From the NCBI GenBank assembly GCA_017530505.1, contig JAFXMI010000040.1, forward strand, positions 1-36,650: 36,650 nt of DNA. Reading direction: 5' to 3'. Position numbers and translations under genes: made by a program. This document shows, piece after piece, positions 1 through 8,838 of the stretch (its first letter is position 1; each line of letters starts with the position of its first letter). The notes beneath the pieces were generated by a model. The model ran no database searches. It saw only the letters and a list, made by a program, of their open reading frames with translations, and was not told where the DNA came from. This stretch comes from Clostridia bacterium. Lineage in GTDB: Bacteria > Bacillota > Clostridia > TANB77 > CAG-508.

Positions 1-126
1 AAAATTATCCTATAAATAATAAATTAAAGCAGAAGCTAATATTATTTATATGTTAATCAAAAATAATAAATAAGAAATTAGCCTATAAATTAAAATTACT
101 ATCTATAGACTAATTATTAATTTATT

Positions 127-1527
127 TTATCCTTTATAAAATGCTTCATACGCTCTGTAAGCTTGATAAATGTCATATTTACTACAAATCTCATAAGGTG
201 AGTGCATACATAAAATTGGTACTCCACAGTCTAAAACTTCCATACCTCTGTTTGCAAGAGTTAGAGCAATTGTTCCTCCACCACCCTTATCAACTTTTCC
301 AAGTTCTGAAGAATGATAACTTATATTGTTTTCATCAAAAATTTTTTTAACCTCTGCAACAAATTCTGCTGGTGACTCAGATGAACCAGATTTTCCTCTA
401 GCTCCTCCATATTTGACAATACAAACTCCATGTCCTAGTTTTGAACTATTATATTTATCGAATACATCTGGATAGTTTGGGTCTTGCGCTGCATCAACAT
501 CTGCTGATAATGCTTTTGAATTACTAAAGGCTTTGTTTAAAGCATTTGGTGAATTTTCATTTCTTTTTTCAAGGATTTCTAAAATAAATGTCTCAAAAAT
601 TCTAGATTCCATGCCAGATACACCCATAAATCCAACTTCTTCCCTATCTGTTAAAACACAAATTGCAGTCTTTTTTGGATTTCTTAGATTTAAAATTCCT
701 CTTAATGCTGTATATGAACAAACTTTATCATCTTGGCCATAAGAAGCTACCATACTAGAGTCAAATCCCATACTCCTTGCTTTAAATGCTGGTACAAATT
801 CTAACTCTGAAGTTGTAAAATCAATTTCTTTAATTCCATATTTTTCATTTAAAATATTTAAAACATTTAGCTTAATTTTTTCACTTATATTTTCATTTGA
901 GTAAGGAATCGATCCAACCATAATGTTCAATTCTTCGCCAGTAATACCTTCTTTTAATTTTCTTTCATCTTGTGCTTGAGATAAATGTGGTGGTAAATCT
1001 GTTATCATTAAAGTTGGTTCAGTTTCATCTTCACCATAAGTTATATTAATTTTATCTCCATTAGATTTCACAATTAGCCCATGCATTGCAAGTGGAATAG
1101 TTGCCCATTGGTATTTACGAATTCCACCATAATAATGAGTTTTTAAATAAGCAAATCCGCTATTTTCATATAAAGGGTTTTGTTTTAAATCAATTCTTGG
1201 TGAATCCGCATGTGCAGCTACAACTCTTAATCCTGTAGTAATTGGATCTTCTCCAATTACAGCTGCAAAAATATTTCTGTTTTTATTTACAAAAAATATT
1301 CTATCACCAGGATGTAATTCACTTACAGTTTTTATATCTTTAAAGTTATTTTTAATTAAGATTTCTTTCGAGCTTTCAACTATTTCCTTTTCCGTTTTTG
1401 AGTGATTTAAATAATACATGTATTCTTCTGCAAACTGAAATATATTATTTTTATCATCATTAGAAATCTTCTCCCATCCACTCCTTTTTTGATTAAATAA
1501 TTCTTCTTTTAATGTTTATGCGTCCAA
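127..1527 (-). CDS. M18 family aminopeptidase, with an in-frame stop near the start
   Basis: Metal-dependent cytosolic aminopeptidase of family M18, which removes N-terminal residues from peptides. Family landmarks are visible: AHADSPRIDLKQNP, DREEVGFMG (acidic catalytic/metal residues), SADVDAAQDPNYPD, GGGGTIA and the C-terminal metal-binding MHSPYE. The first ATG (1419) gives 430 residues, but the frame upstream still encodes typical family N-terminal sequence (KEELFNQKRSGWEKIS). A strong AGGAGG site lies 7 nt before a TTG at 1527, which would give about 466 residues, the usual length. Codon 4 from that TTG is TAA (1516-1518), where AAA would fit. No other ATG/GTG/TTG lies in frame between the stop and 1419. 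The gene is therefore either inactivated or shortened, wrongly sequenced, or expressed in some unusual way. It is last in a minus-strand run after the nucleoside phosphorylases. Family is certain; the start is not. Confidence 0.85.
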
Positions 1528-1564
1528 AATATTTCCTCCTTTTTAAGTTTTTAGTTTATTAAAA

Positions 1565-2866
1565 CTATAAAATTTCTAAAATAACCCTAGTTTTCCTAAC
1601 AGGTTTTTTGCTATATTTATATGCTGATTTAATCATTTGAATTGTTTCGTTTGCCTTTGTTTCATTAGAAGCATGTACATAAGCTATAATATCACCTTTT
1701 GATAATTGGTCTCCAACTTTTTTACATAAAACAATTCCAACTTTTTTATCTATATCATCTTCTTTTTTTTCCCTTCCAGCTCCGAGCAAAACACTTGCTT
1801 TTCCAATTAATTCTGCATTTAAAGAACTAACATATCCCGTTTCTTCAGACAATACTGGAATAATAATTGGTGCTTTCTCAAATTTTTCTGGGTTTTCAAT
1901 ATAACTTACATCTCCATTTTGTGCAACAACTAACTCTTTAAATTTTTCATAAGCTTTACCATTTTGTATTACTTCCATTATTTTATCTTTATTCTTAATA
2001 AGATCTTCACCTTTCCCTGCCATTTTGAGTATAAAAGCGCCAAATGTTAATATAATTTCTTTAACATCATCAGCCATTTCACCTTTTAATGCTTTTATTG
2101 CTTCAACAACTTCAAGCGAATTTCCAATGCTATATCCAACAGGTTCGTTCATATTGGTTAAAATACACATTACATCTTTTCCACTATTATCACCTATTTT
2201 TTTCATTATTTTAGATATAATTATAGCATCTTTCTTATTCCTCATAAAAGCACCACTTCCACACGTTACATCTAAAATAATATGCTCCGCCCCTGCCGCA
2301 ATTTTTTTACTCATAATACTTGAAGCTATTAATGGAATCGAATTTGTACATCCAATTGAATCTCTTAAAGCATAAAGCTTTTTGTCAGCTGGTACTAAAT
2401 TTAAACTTTGTCCAATTAAAGAAATTCCATGTTCTTTAACATTGTTTTTAAATTCTTCTATGGTAATATCTGTTCTGTATCCTGGAATTGATTGTAATTT
2501 ATCGATTGTTCCTCCAGTAATTCCTAGTCCTCTTCCAGACATTTTAGCAATTGAAACCCCAAGCGAAGCTATTATAGGCGACAAAATTAATGTAATTTTA
2601 TCTCCAATTCCTCCAGTACTATGTTTATCAACCGTATTGTCTGCAATATCTTTAAAATCTAAAACATCTCCAGAATATGCCATTGCCTTGGTTAAGTAAA
2701 CTATCTCCTTTTCTGTCATTCCGTTTATACAAATTGCCATAACTAGCGCAGCAGCTTGATAATCTGTTATATCATTTTTAGTATATCCATCTATAAAATA
2801 TTTTATTTCTTCTTCTGATAATTCTTCTGAATTTTTCTTTTTTTCAATAATATCAATAATTTTCAT
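1565..2866 (-). CDS. pdp: Pyrimidine-nucleoside phosphorylase
   Basis: Cytosolic salvage enzyme that phosphorolyses uridine or thymidine to base plus (deoxy)ribose-1-phosphate. It has 433 residues, the normal length for the Pdp/DeoA family. The phosphate-binding motif KHSTGGIGDK, the SGRGLGITGGTIDK loop and the glycine-rich CGSGAFM are intact. By alignment to E. coli thymidine phosphorylase from memory, the substrate-contact residues R171, I183, S186 and K190 are all present in the stretch LRDSIGCTNSIPLIASSIMSKK. It starts 60 nt after the stop of a second paralogue in the same orientation. This copy looks catalytically competent. Uridine versus thymidine preference cannot be decided from sequence. 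Confidence 0.93.
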   Translation of the reverse strand: MKIIDIIEKKKNSEELSEEEIKYFIDGYTKNDITDYQAAALVMAICINGMTEKEIVYLTKAMAYSGDVLDFKDIADNTVDKHSTGGIGDKITLILSPIIASLGVSIAKMSGRGLGITGGTIDKLQSIPGYRTDITIEEFKNNVKEHGISLIGQSLNLVPADKKLYALRDSIGCTNSIPLIASSIMSKKIAAGAEHIILDVTCGSGAFMRNKKDAIIISKIMKKIGDNSGKDVMCILTNMNEPVGYSIGNSLEVVEAIKALKGEMADDVKEIILTFGAFILKMAGKGEDLIKNKDKIMEVIQNGKAYEKFKELVVAQNGDVSYIENPEKFEKAPIIIPVLSEETGYVSSLNAELIGKASVLLGAGREKKEDDIDKKVGIVLCKKVGDQLSKGDIIAYVHASNETKANETIQMIKSAYKYSKKPVRKTRVILEIL

Positions 2867-2925
2867 TTTTTTCCTTATAAATATATATTTTTTTCTTAAA
2901 ATACTAGTTTAAAAATAATATACAA

Positions 2926-4227
2926 TTATATTATTGCTAATACTCTTGATTTATATGCTACTGGCCTATTTGAAAAAGTAAATGCTTGTAGTAAATTTTG
3001 TGAAGCTCCTGAGATTTTTGAATCATTATCTGTATGAATATATGCAAGAATATCACCATTTTTAACGCTATCACCAATTTTCTTTTGTAATACAATTCCA
3101 GCTGTTCTATCTATTTCAGAATCACTATTCATCCTTCCTGCACCCAAAAATCTAGCTATACTTCCAACCATATCTGCATCAATACTTTCAACAAATCCTT
3201 CGTTACTGCTATATAGTGGAACAATTTTTTCTGCTACTGGAAACTTATCTGGGTTATCTATAAATTCCATACTTCCGTATTGAGCCTTTACCATTTCCTT
3301 AAATTTCTCATAAGCCCTTCCAGATGATATAGCTTCTAAAATTGTTTTTTCATTCTTCACCTTATCTTTACTATTTGTTGCTAATTCTAAAATTGCTCTT
3401 CCTAAAGAAACAATAACATCTCCTACGTCCTGTGTCATCCTCCCCTGTAAACATTCTAATGTTTCTTTTATTTCTAAAATATGACCTATAGAATATCCTA
3501 AAGGTTCATCCATTAGAGTAATTACAGAAGTAACTTCTTTGTTTAATAATACTCCTAATCTCTTTAAAATTCTAGAAAGCTTTTTTGCTTCCTCTTTTGT
3601 TTTTATATAAGTACCTCTACCACATGTTATGTCAAAAACAATCTTATTACTTCCAGTTGCTAATTTTAAACTCATTAAACTCGCAGCAATAATTGGAACA
3701 CTATCTTTACATCCAATCTCATTTCTTAATTTATAAATTTTACTTTCCGCTGGAGCTAAATTTAAAGTTTGATTTATAATACTTACACCAATATTTTTTA
3801 TATTTTTTTTGAATTCATCTATTGTTATTTCTGTATTAAATCCAGGAATTGATTCTAATTTGTCAATAGTACCCCCAGATATTCCAAGTCCCCTACTTGA
3901 TATTTTAGCAACTGGCAATCCAAGAGAAGCTATAATAGGCATTAAAATAAGTGTTGCTTTATCTCCAACTCCTCCTGTACTATGTTTATCAACAATATAA
4001 TTAGAAATTTGGCTTAAATCTATAACATCACCAGAATTTGCCATTTCAATTGTTAAATCAACAATTTCTCTTTCTGTCATACCTTCAACATATATATAAC
4101 TTAATAAAGCTGATGCTTGAGCCTCTGAAATTTCGTCTTTAGTATATTTACCTATAAAGACTTTTATTTCATCTTTTGTTAATTCTTTTCCCATACGTTT
4201 TTTATTTATTATACTAGTAATATCCAT
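2926..4227 (-). CDS. Divergent tandem paralogue of pyrimidine-nucleoside phosphorylase
   Basis: A second 433-residue member of the thymidine/pyrimidine-nucleoside phosphorylase family, directly upstream of the first and of identical length, which suggests a tandem duplication. The fold and the phosphate loop KHSTGGVGDK are kept. Several normally invariant positions differ: SGRGLG is SSRGLG, TGGTIDK is SGGTIDK, GSGAFM is GRGTYI, and the position matching substrate-binding Lys190 of the E. coli enzyme is Leu (motif DSVPIIAASLMSLK). Arg171, Ile183 and Ser186 equivalents remain. It may act on a different nucleoside or have lost activity. Membership in the family is clear; the specific substrate is unknown. 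Confidence 0.85.
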   Translation of the reverse strand: MDITSIINKKRMGKELTKDEIKVFIGKYTKDEISEAQASALLSYIYVEGMTEREIVDLTIEMANSGDVIDLSQISNYIVDKHSTGGVGDKATLILMPIIASLGLPVAKISSRGLGISGGTIDKLESIPGFNTEITIDEFKKNIKNIGVSIINQTLNLAPAESKIYKLRNEIGCKDSVPIIAASLMSLKLATGSNKIVFDITCGRGTYIKTKEEAKKLSRILKRLGVLLNKEVTSVITLMDEPLGYSIGHILEIKETLECLQGRMTQDVGDVIVSLGRAILELATNSKDKVKNEKTILEAISSGRAYEKFKEMVKAQYGSMEFIDNPDKFPVAEKIVPLYSSNEGFVESIDADMVGSIARFLGAGRMNSDSEIDRTAGIVLQKKIGDSVKNGDILAYIHTDNDSKISGASQNLLQAFTFSNRPVAYKSRVLAII

Positions 4228-4248
4228 AATAGAGTTCTCCTTTGTGTT

Positions 4249-4875
4249 TTATATAAAATTTTTAATAAAGCTTTTTCTATGTATCATACAAGGACCAATT
4301 TCTTTAATTTTGGAAATATGCATTGCTGTACCATATCCTTTATGCTTTTCAAAGCCATATTCTGGATATATATTATCCCACTCCATCATTATTCTATCTC
4401 TCGTAACTTTAGCAATTATTGAAGCACATGCAATTGAATATATTTTAGCATCACCTTTAATTATAGATTTATATGGAATTCCACATGTATCCATATTATT
4501 TAATGCATCTACCAAAATTATATTAGGCTTAATCTTTAAATTTTCAATTGATATTTTTAATGCTAGTTTTGTTGCATTTAAAATATTAATTTCATCAATT
4601 TTTTTATGATCTACAATTCCAACACTATAAGCTATAGCCTCTTTAGTAATTAATTCATACAATTTTTCTCTTTTTTTCTTTGAAATTTTTTTAGAATCAT
4701 TAATTCCCTCTATAAAGGAATTCTTTGGCATAATAACTGATCCTACTACTACTGGTCCTGCTAAAGGACCTCTTCCAGCCTCATCAATTCCACATATATA
4801 TTGAATTTTATCACTGTATAATTTTTTTTCTTCTTGTTTTAATAAGTTTAATCTTTCAACTTCATTTTCCTTCAT
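4249..4875 (-). CDS. rnhB: Ribonuclease HII
   Basis: Endonuclease that cleaves RNA in RNA-DNA hybrids and at single ribonucleotides in DNA. It has 208 residues. The signature CGIDEAGRGPLAGP supplies the catalytic Asp31 and Glu32. A further conserved acidic residue is in ILVDAL, and the SIACASIIAKVTRDR helix is typical of RNase HII rather than HIII. The start lies 13 nt from the stop of the pseudopilin gene, and its 3' end is 21 nt before the divergent phosphorylase gene, so co-transcription is likely. Confidence 0.95.
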   Translation of the reverse strand: MKENEVERLNLLKQEEKKLYSDKIQYICGIDEAGRGPLAGPVVVGSVIMPKNSFIEGINDSKKISKKKREKLYELITKEAIAYSVGIVDHKKIDEINILNATKLALKISIENLKIKPNIILVDALNNMDTCGIPYKSIIKGDAKIYSIACASIIAKVTRDRIMMEWDNIYPEYGFEKHKGYGTAMHISKIKEIGPCMIHRKSFIKNFI

Positions 4876-4888
4876 TACTTAAAATTCC

Positions 4889-5350
4889 TTATTCTATTAT
4901 ATCTGAAAGTTTATATTTTACTTCATTATCACTATTCTCAATTCCATCTGTAAAAATAACTTCTCCCAGTGAATAATTTACAATAAATTCTGAATTATTT
5001 GAGAGCATTCCTGAATCTAACCCCATCTCTTCTAAATCTGTACTATTCAATCTGTACCATAAATTATCTGTTGTTTCATTGATAGAAAGACCATCTGATG
5101 TAATATCATATATAGAAAGTAAATTAATATCAACATTTGTTCCTGGTAAACTTATATTAGAAAATTCATAATCCTCATATATAACTTCTAATTTCCCTTT
5201 AACAATATACATATTAGTAATAATTGATTTAGCCTTTGTATCTTTAATAATTGAATTTGAAATTGTAATAGTAATTCCAGCAATTATTGACATAATAATT
5301 ATCATACTTACTAATAATGATAAAGTTATACCTTTATTATTTTTTATCAT
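4889..5350 (-). CDS. Prepilin-like protein (type IV pilin/pseudopilin N-terminus)
   Basis: A 153-residue protein beginning with a short basic leader (MIKNNKG) followed by ITLSLLVSMIIIMSIIAGITI, which fits a class III signal cut after the glycine by a prepilin peptidase and then a long hydrophobic helix. The usual Glu at position 5 of the mature pilin is Leu here, as in many clostridial pseudopilin-like proteins. The remaining 120 residues form a hydrophilic, probably extracytoplasmic domain with no motif I recognise. No secretion or pilus assembly genes are beside it. It is the first gene before rnhB. Confidence 0.7.
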   Translation of the reverse strand: MIKNNKGITLSLLVSMIIIMSIIAGITITISNSIIKDTKAKSIITNMYIVKGKLEVIYEDYEFSNISLPGTNVDINLLSIYDITSDGLSINETTDNLWYRLNSTDLEEMGLDSGMLSNNSEFIVNYSLGEVIFTDGIENSDNEVKYKLSDIIE

Positions 5351-5664
5351 TTATATTATTATTCCTTTTTAAAAAATCTAATAATAAACCTAAATATATT
5401 ACTCTTTACTATGAAACACTATTAAATTAAGTAAATAAAATTTTATTAGTGGAAAATAATTATTTCTTACTTAACTTAATTAATAGAAAAAATATTTTAA
5501 ACAAATTAATATTTTAAGTTTATTTTAATTATTTAAATGTATTATATATATATAAGATATTTTTTTCAATATTATTTGGATAAATTTTCTTTAAATAAAT
5601 TATTGAAAATATATCAAATTTGCTGTATGATGTAAATAGATATTATTTTAGGAGGTAAATTATA
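5351..5664. other. AT-rich divergent intergenic region
   Basis: This 314-nt gap lies between the divergently transcribed pseudopilin and htrA genes. I see no coding sequence or structured RNA in it. It holds the htrA promoter at its right end. Confidence 0.6.
5603..5631 (+). promoter_or_regulatory. Sigma-A type promoter of htrA
   Basis: TTGAAA (5603-5608) and TATGAT (5626-5631) are separated by 17 nt. An AGGAGG ribosome binding site and the ATG of htrA follow about 20-30 nt later. Confidence 0.7.
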
Positions 5665-6975
5665 ATGGATAACAAAAATGAATTTAATTACAGTAACGAA
5701 AACCATTTTAGAAAATCCGAAAATCCTAATAAGGTTGGTTTTGGGAAAACTATATTTATCCCATTTTTATCTGGTATTTGTGGTGCTGGATTAATTGTAG
5801 GTATTTGTTTTGGAATACCTCAAATTAAAGAAAAACTTATTGGAGAACCTAACTTTTCCATACCTACTTATTCAACAATAAATAAGGAAGAAAAAACAGA
5901 GGATAAAGTTTATACCATTTCAGATTTTTCAGAAGTTGGTCCAACAGTTGCTGCAAAAGTATTACCATCAATTGTTGGTATAGAGGTTTCTTACAATGTA
6001 AACTCTTTTTGGGGAACTTCAACTGGAACAGCTACAGGCTCTGGAATTATAATTAGCGAAGATGGTTATATTATTACAAACAATCATGTAATTTCAACTG
6101 AAAGCTCATCATCTTATTATGAAATTACAAAATCAACTGGTTTAAAAGTTAAATTATATGGAGATGATAAGGAATATGAAGCTAAAGTTATTGGAACTGA
6201 TTCTTATACAGATATAGCAGTTATAAAAATAGATGCTACTGGGCTTATCCCGGCTACTCTTGGAAACTCTGATGAAGTAAGAGTTGGAGAATATACAATG
6301 GCGATTGGAAATCCAATTGGTATGGATTTTACAGTTACGCAAGGAATAATTAGTGCCATAAATAGAGAAGTATCTAGTAATGATGGAACAGTATATGTAG
6401 CTATTCAAACTGATGCTGCTATAAACTCTGGTAATAGTGGTGGTGCATTAGTAAACTTAAAGGGTGAACTTATTGGTGTAAATACATTAAAAATCTCTGG
6501 AAGTGGAGTTGAAGGAATTGGATTTGCTATTCCTGTTAATTCAATAACTGATGTAATTGAACAATTAATTGATCATCAAAATGTAACTCGTCCATTTATT
6601 GGTATAACTGGACAAGCAATTAATTCTGAAGTTGCAGAACTTTATAGCTTACCAAAAGGAATTTCTGTACAATCAGTAATAAAGGATTCTCCCGCAGAAA
6701 AAGCTGGAATCAAGCAAGGAGACATTATAATAAAATTTGAAAATACTGAAGTTACTTCTGTTCCTGAATTAAATAGATTAAGAAATAATTATAAAATTGG
6801 AGATACCGTTACTCTTACTATTTTAAGAAAGGGAAAAGAAGAAAATATTCAAATTATTTTAGGAAAAGAACCAGAAAATATTGAAGATAGTGATGAGATA
6901 ACTGAACAAAATAATATTCCAAACAAAAAAAATGAAAGTGAAACCTCAGACAGTATTTGGGACTTTTTTAGATAA
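5665..6975 (+). CDS. htrA: HtrA/DegP-like serine protease with PDZ domain
   Basis: Membrane-anchored, surface-facing quality-control protease of 436 residues. A cytoplasmic N-terminus is followed by one transmembrane helix (about residues 29-50), a trypsin-like domain and a C-terminal PDZ domain (about 305-405). The catalytic triad is His141 (ITNNHVI), Asp183 (YTDIAVIKI) and Ser258 (NSGNSGGALVN). The start is fixed by AGGAGG 9 nt upstream. The C-terminal tail is rich in Glu and Asn. It has its own promoter and is followed by a small gene 80 nt downstream. Confidence 0.95.
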   Translation: MDNKNEFNYSNENHFRKSENPNKVGFGKTIFIPFLSGICGAGLIVGICFGIPQIKEKLIGEPNFSIPTYSTINKEEKTEDKVYTISDFSEVGPTVAAKVLPSIVGIEVSYNVNSFWGTSTGTATGSGIIISEDGYIITNNHVISTESSSSYYEITKSTGLKVKLYGDDKEYEAKVIGTDSYTDIAVIKIDATGLIPATLGNSDEVRVGEYTMAIGNPIGMDFTVTQGIISAINREVSSNDGTVYVAIQTDAAINSGNSGGALVNLKGELIGVNTLKISGSGVEGIGFAIPVNSITDVIEQLIDHQNVTRPFIGITGQAINSEVAELYSLPKGISVQSVIKDSPAEKAGIKQGDIIIKFENTEVTSVPELNRLRNNYKIGDTVTLTILRKGKEENIQIILGKEPENIEDSDEITEQNNIPNKKNESETSDSIWDFFR

Positions 6976-7055
6976 ATCTTCTTGTTATATATATTTACAA
7001 AAAAAATAATTATTGATATTATAATTAAAATATATTGAAAAATGGAGGGATATAC

Positions 7056-7466
7056 GTGAAAGCTGTATTTCCAACAAAAGGAGTAATAATAGTTACCAAG
7101 AATAATGTAAGAGTACTTCATGATTTTTATAAAGAAATATTAATAAATTCTAAACTTTTTAACATTTATCAAAATTCTAGTTTTCAATTACAAGTTAAAA
7201 ATTTAAATTATTTACCACAAAACTCTAACATTATCTTATCACAGGCTCACCTTCTTACTTTGCAACAATTACAGCAAATTGTTGCAAAACAATTACAGGA
7301 AAACCAGAAAAACAATTCTAATGATAACTCAAGAAATTCTAATAGTACAATAAGAGCTGAAGAACCTGATTTTACTGATGAACCATTAGATGACAATTTT
7401 ATTAAGAATAATCCATTTTTCCAAACTTTAACATATACTGATAATAACAAAAACTCATCTAATTAA
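7056..7466 (+). CDS. Hypothetical protein, polar C-terminus
   Basis: A protein of 136 residues if read from the GTG at 7056, which has GGAGGG 6 nt upstream; an in-frame TTG at 7035 has no such site. The N-terminal half (KAVFPTKGVIIVTKNNVRVLHDFYKEIL) is a compact folded-looking segment. The C-terminal half is rich in Gln, Asn and Ser and ends in an acidic stretch, suggesting disorder. There is no signal peptide or membrane segment. I do not recognise the family. It lies between htrA and a DUF1292-like gene in the same direction. Confidence 0.6.
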   Translation: MKAVFPTKGVIIVTKNNVRVLHDFYKEILINSKLFNIYQNSSFQLQVKNLNYLPQNSNIILSQAHLLTLQQLQQIVAKQLQENQKNNSNDNSRNSNSTIRAEEPDFTDEPLDDNFIKNNPFFQTLTYTDNNKNSSN

Positions 7467-7569
7467 TATTTATTTAATATTTAAATATTTTTCTATTATT
7501 ATTAATATTTAAAAAAGAAATCTAAAAATATTAATATTTTTATGTGAAGAAAGGAAAAAAGGTCTCGAT

Positions 7570-7839
7570 ATGCAAAAAATAAATTTTTATAATGAGAATG
7601 GAAATAAGGTACAAGCAGAATTTGTTTTTTCTATTATTATTCCAAGTATTAATAAAACATTTGTGGCTATAAATAATGGTGATTTAGTTTTTAATGAGGA
7701 AAGCTCTTATAATAATTTAGATGTTTTAGAATTAATTAGTGAAAACGGGAAGAATTATTATGTTTCAGATGTAAAAGATGAAGATTGGGAAACTGTAAAA
7801 CAGGCAATAATTGAGGAATTTCTTTCAAAAATAAAATAA
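7570..7839 (+). CDS. Small DUF1292-like protein
   Basis: An 89-residue acidic protein with the layout of the DUF1292 family: a short beta-strand N-terminus, a central segment (FVAINNGDLVFNEESS) and a C-terminal helix (VKDEDWETVKQAIIEEF). Function of the family is unknown. The ATG has an AAAGGAAAAAAGG site upstream. A hairpin terminator follows about 70 nt after the stop. The family call is tentative because the protein is short. Confidence 0.6.
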   Translation: MQKINFYNENGNKVQAEFVFSIIIPSINKTFVAINNGDLVFNEESSYNNLDVLELISENGKNYYVSDVKDEDWETVKQAIIEEFLSKIK

Positions 7840-7908
7840 TTAGCTTAAAAATTTTAACAAAAGCTTTATGTTTTTATTTAAAATTTTTATGTAAAAGTAT
7901 GCAAATCT

Positions 7909-7951
7909 TTTAAATTATAGGAAGTTCTTAAAAATTTCCTATAATTTAAAA
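7909..7951. terminator. Bidirectional hairpin terminator
   Basis: The arm TTTAAATTATAGGAA pairs with TTTCCTATAATTTAAA across an 11-nt loop. It lies between the convergent small gene ending at 7839 and maf, and overlaps the maf stop codon. Confidence 0.7.
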
Positions 7952-8533
7952 AATTGTTCCAACAATTCCATTTTCCTTTAGAATTTCATATATTCTCTGA
8001 ATTGGAAGTCCTAATGCACTAGTATAATTTCCTTCAATTTTTTCAATAAAAATTGAAAATGATCCTTGTATTGCGTATGAACCTGCTTTGTCAAAAGGTT
8101 TATCACTTTCTATATATTGGGCTATTTCTATATCATTCATAGGTTTAACATATACTACTGTACGATGTAATTCATTATATTCCTTTTCTTTTCCACGTTG
8201 TTCAATTAAAACAGCTATACTTGTATAAATATAATGTTTTTTGCCTTGTAATTCTCTCAACATTTCAACTGCATCTTCAATGTCTTTTGGTTTTCCATAA
8301 ACCTTATCATCTTTTACAACAAGTGTATCCCCAGCAATAACTACTCTATCTCCTTGAGTATTATCATATACAAATTTTGCTTTTCTATAAGCAACATCTT
8401 TTGATTGTTCTTCAATACTTAAATTATTATTACAAGTTTCATCAACATTTCCAGTTAAAATCTCATAGTCAAATTTAGCTAGATCCATTAATTCTTTTCT
8501 CCTAGGTGAGGATGATGCTAAAATAATTTTCAT
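7946..8533 (-). CDS. maf: Maf family nucleotide pyrophosphatase
   Basis: A 195-residue house-cleaning enzyme that hydrolyses non-canonical or pyrimidine nucleoside triphosphates to the monophosphate. The N-terminal signature ILASSSPRRKELM is intact, followed by GNVDE, VIAGDTLVV and the C-terminal DKAGSYAIQG and YTSALGLPI motifs. Single gene with its own promoter; its neighbours do not appear functionally linked. The start ATG is preceded by AAAGGA. Confidence 0.93.
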   Translation of the reverse strand: MKIILASSSPRRKELMDLAKFDYEILTGNVDETCNNNLSIEEQSKDVAYRKAKFVYDNTQGDRVVIAGDTLVVKDDKVYGKPKDIEDAVEMLRELQGKKHYIYTSIAVLIEQRGKEKEYNELHRTVVYVKPMNDIEIAQYIESDKPFDKAGSYAIQGSFSIFIEKIEGNYTSALGLPIQRIYEILKENGIVGTIF

Positions 8534-8567
8534 TTTTAAGAAATCCTTTCTTATATATTTCTTATTA

Positions 8568-8597
8568 ATTATATATTCTTATTAAACTTTGTGTCAA
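8568..8597 (-). promoter_or_regulatory. Promoter of maf
   Basis: On the minus strand TTGACA (8597-8592) and TATAAT (8573-8568) are separated by 18 nt, about 35 nt before the maf start. Confidence 0.7.
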
Positions 8598-8641
8598 TAT
8601 TATTTTAACGAATTGTAACAAAAGAATTTGTAATTTCAGCC

Positions 8642-8669
8642 TTGTATTTTTTTTTATTTGTGATATAAT
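8642..8669 (+). promoter_or_regulatory. Candidate promoter of pflB
   Basis: TTGTAT (8642-8647) and TATAAT (8664-8669) with a 16-nt spacer, which would give a leader of about 160 nt before pflB. Just downstream, TTGTTAAGAAAAAACAA (8682-8698) resembles one half and part of the other half of a clostridial Rex (NADH-sensing repressor) operator, but it is one base short of the symmetric consensus, so this is only a suggestion. Confidence 0.5.
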
Positions 8670-8838
8670 TTTTTAGGAATTTTGTTAAGAAAAAACAAAA
8701 TATTAAAATAAAATAATAATATTGATAAAATTATTAGTTTAATTTGTAAATTTTAAAAATATATTATATAAAAGAATTCTTAAATTATATTTGAACATAC
8801 TAAAATTAATAATCAAAATATAGGAGGAAATAATACAA

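Noticed and set aside
2025..2699. Open frames on the plus strand opposite the phosphorylase genes
   Set aside because: They are hydrophobic antisense shadows of well-conserved minus-strand genes and lack ribosome sites.
5351..5664. A riboswitch or leader RNA upstream of htrA
   Set aside because: The stretch is almost pure A/T with no conserved stems, and the promoter lies close to the start codon, leaving too short a leader.
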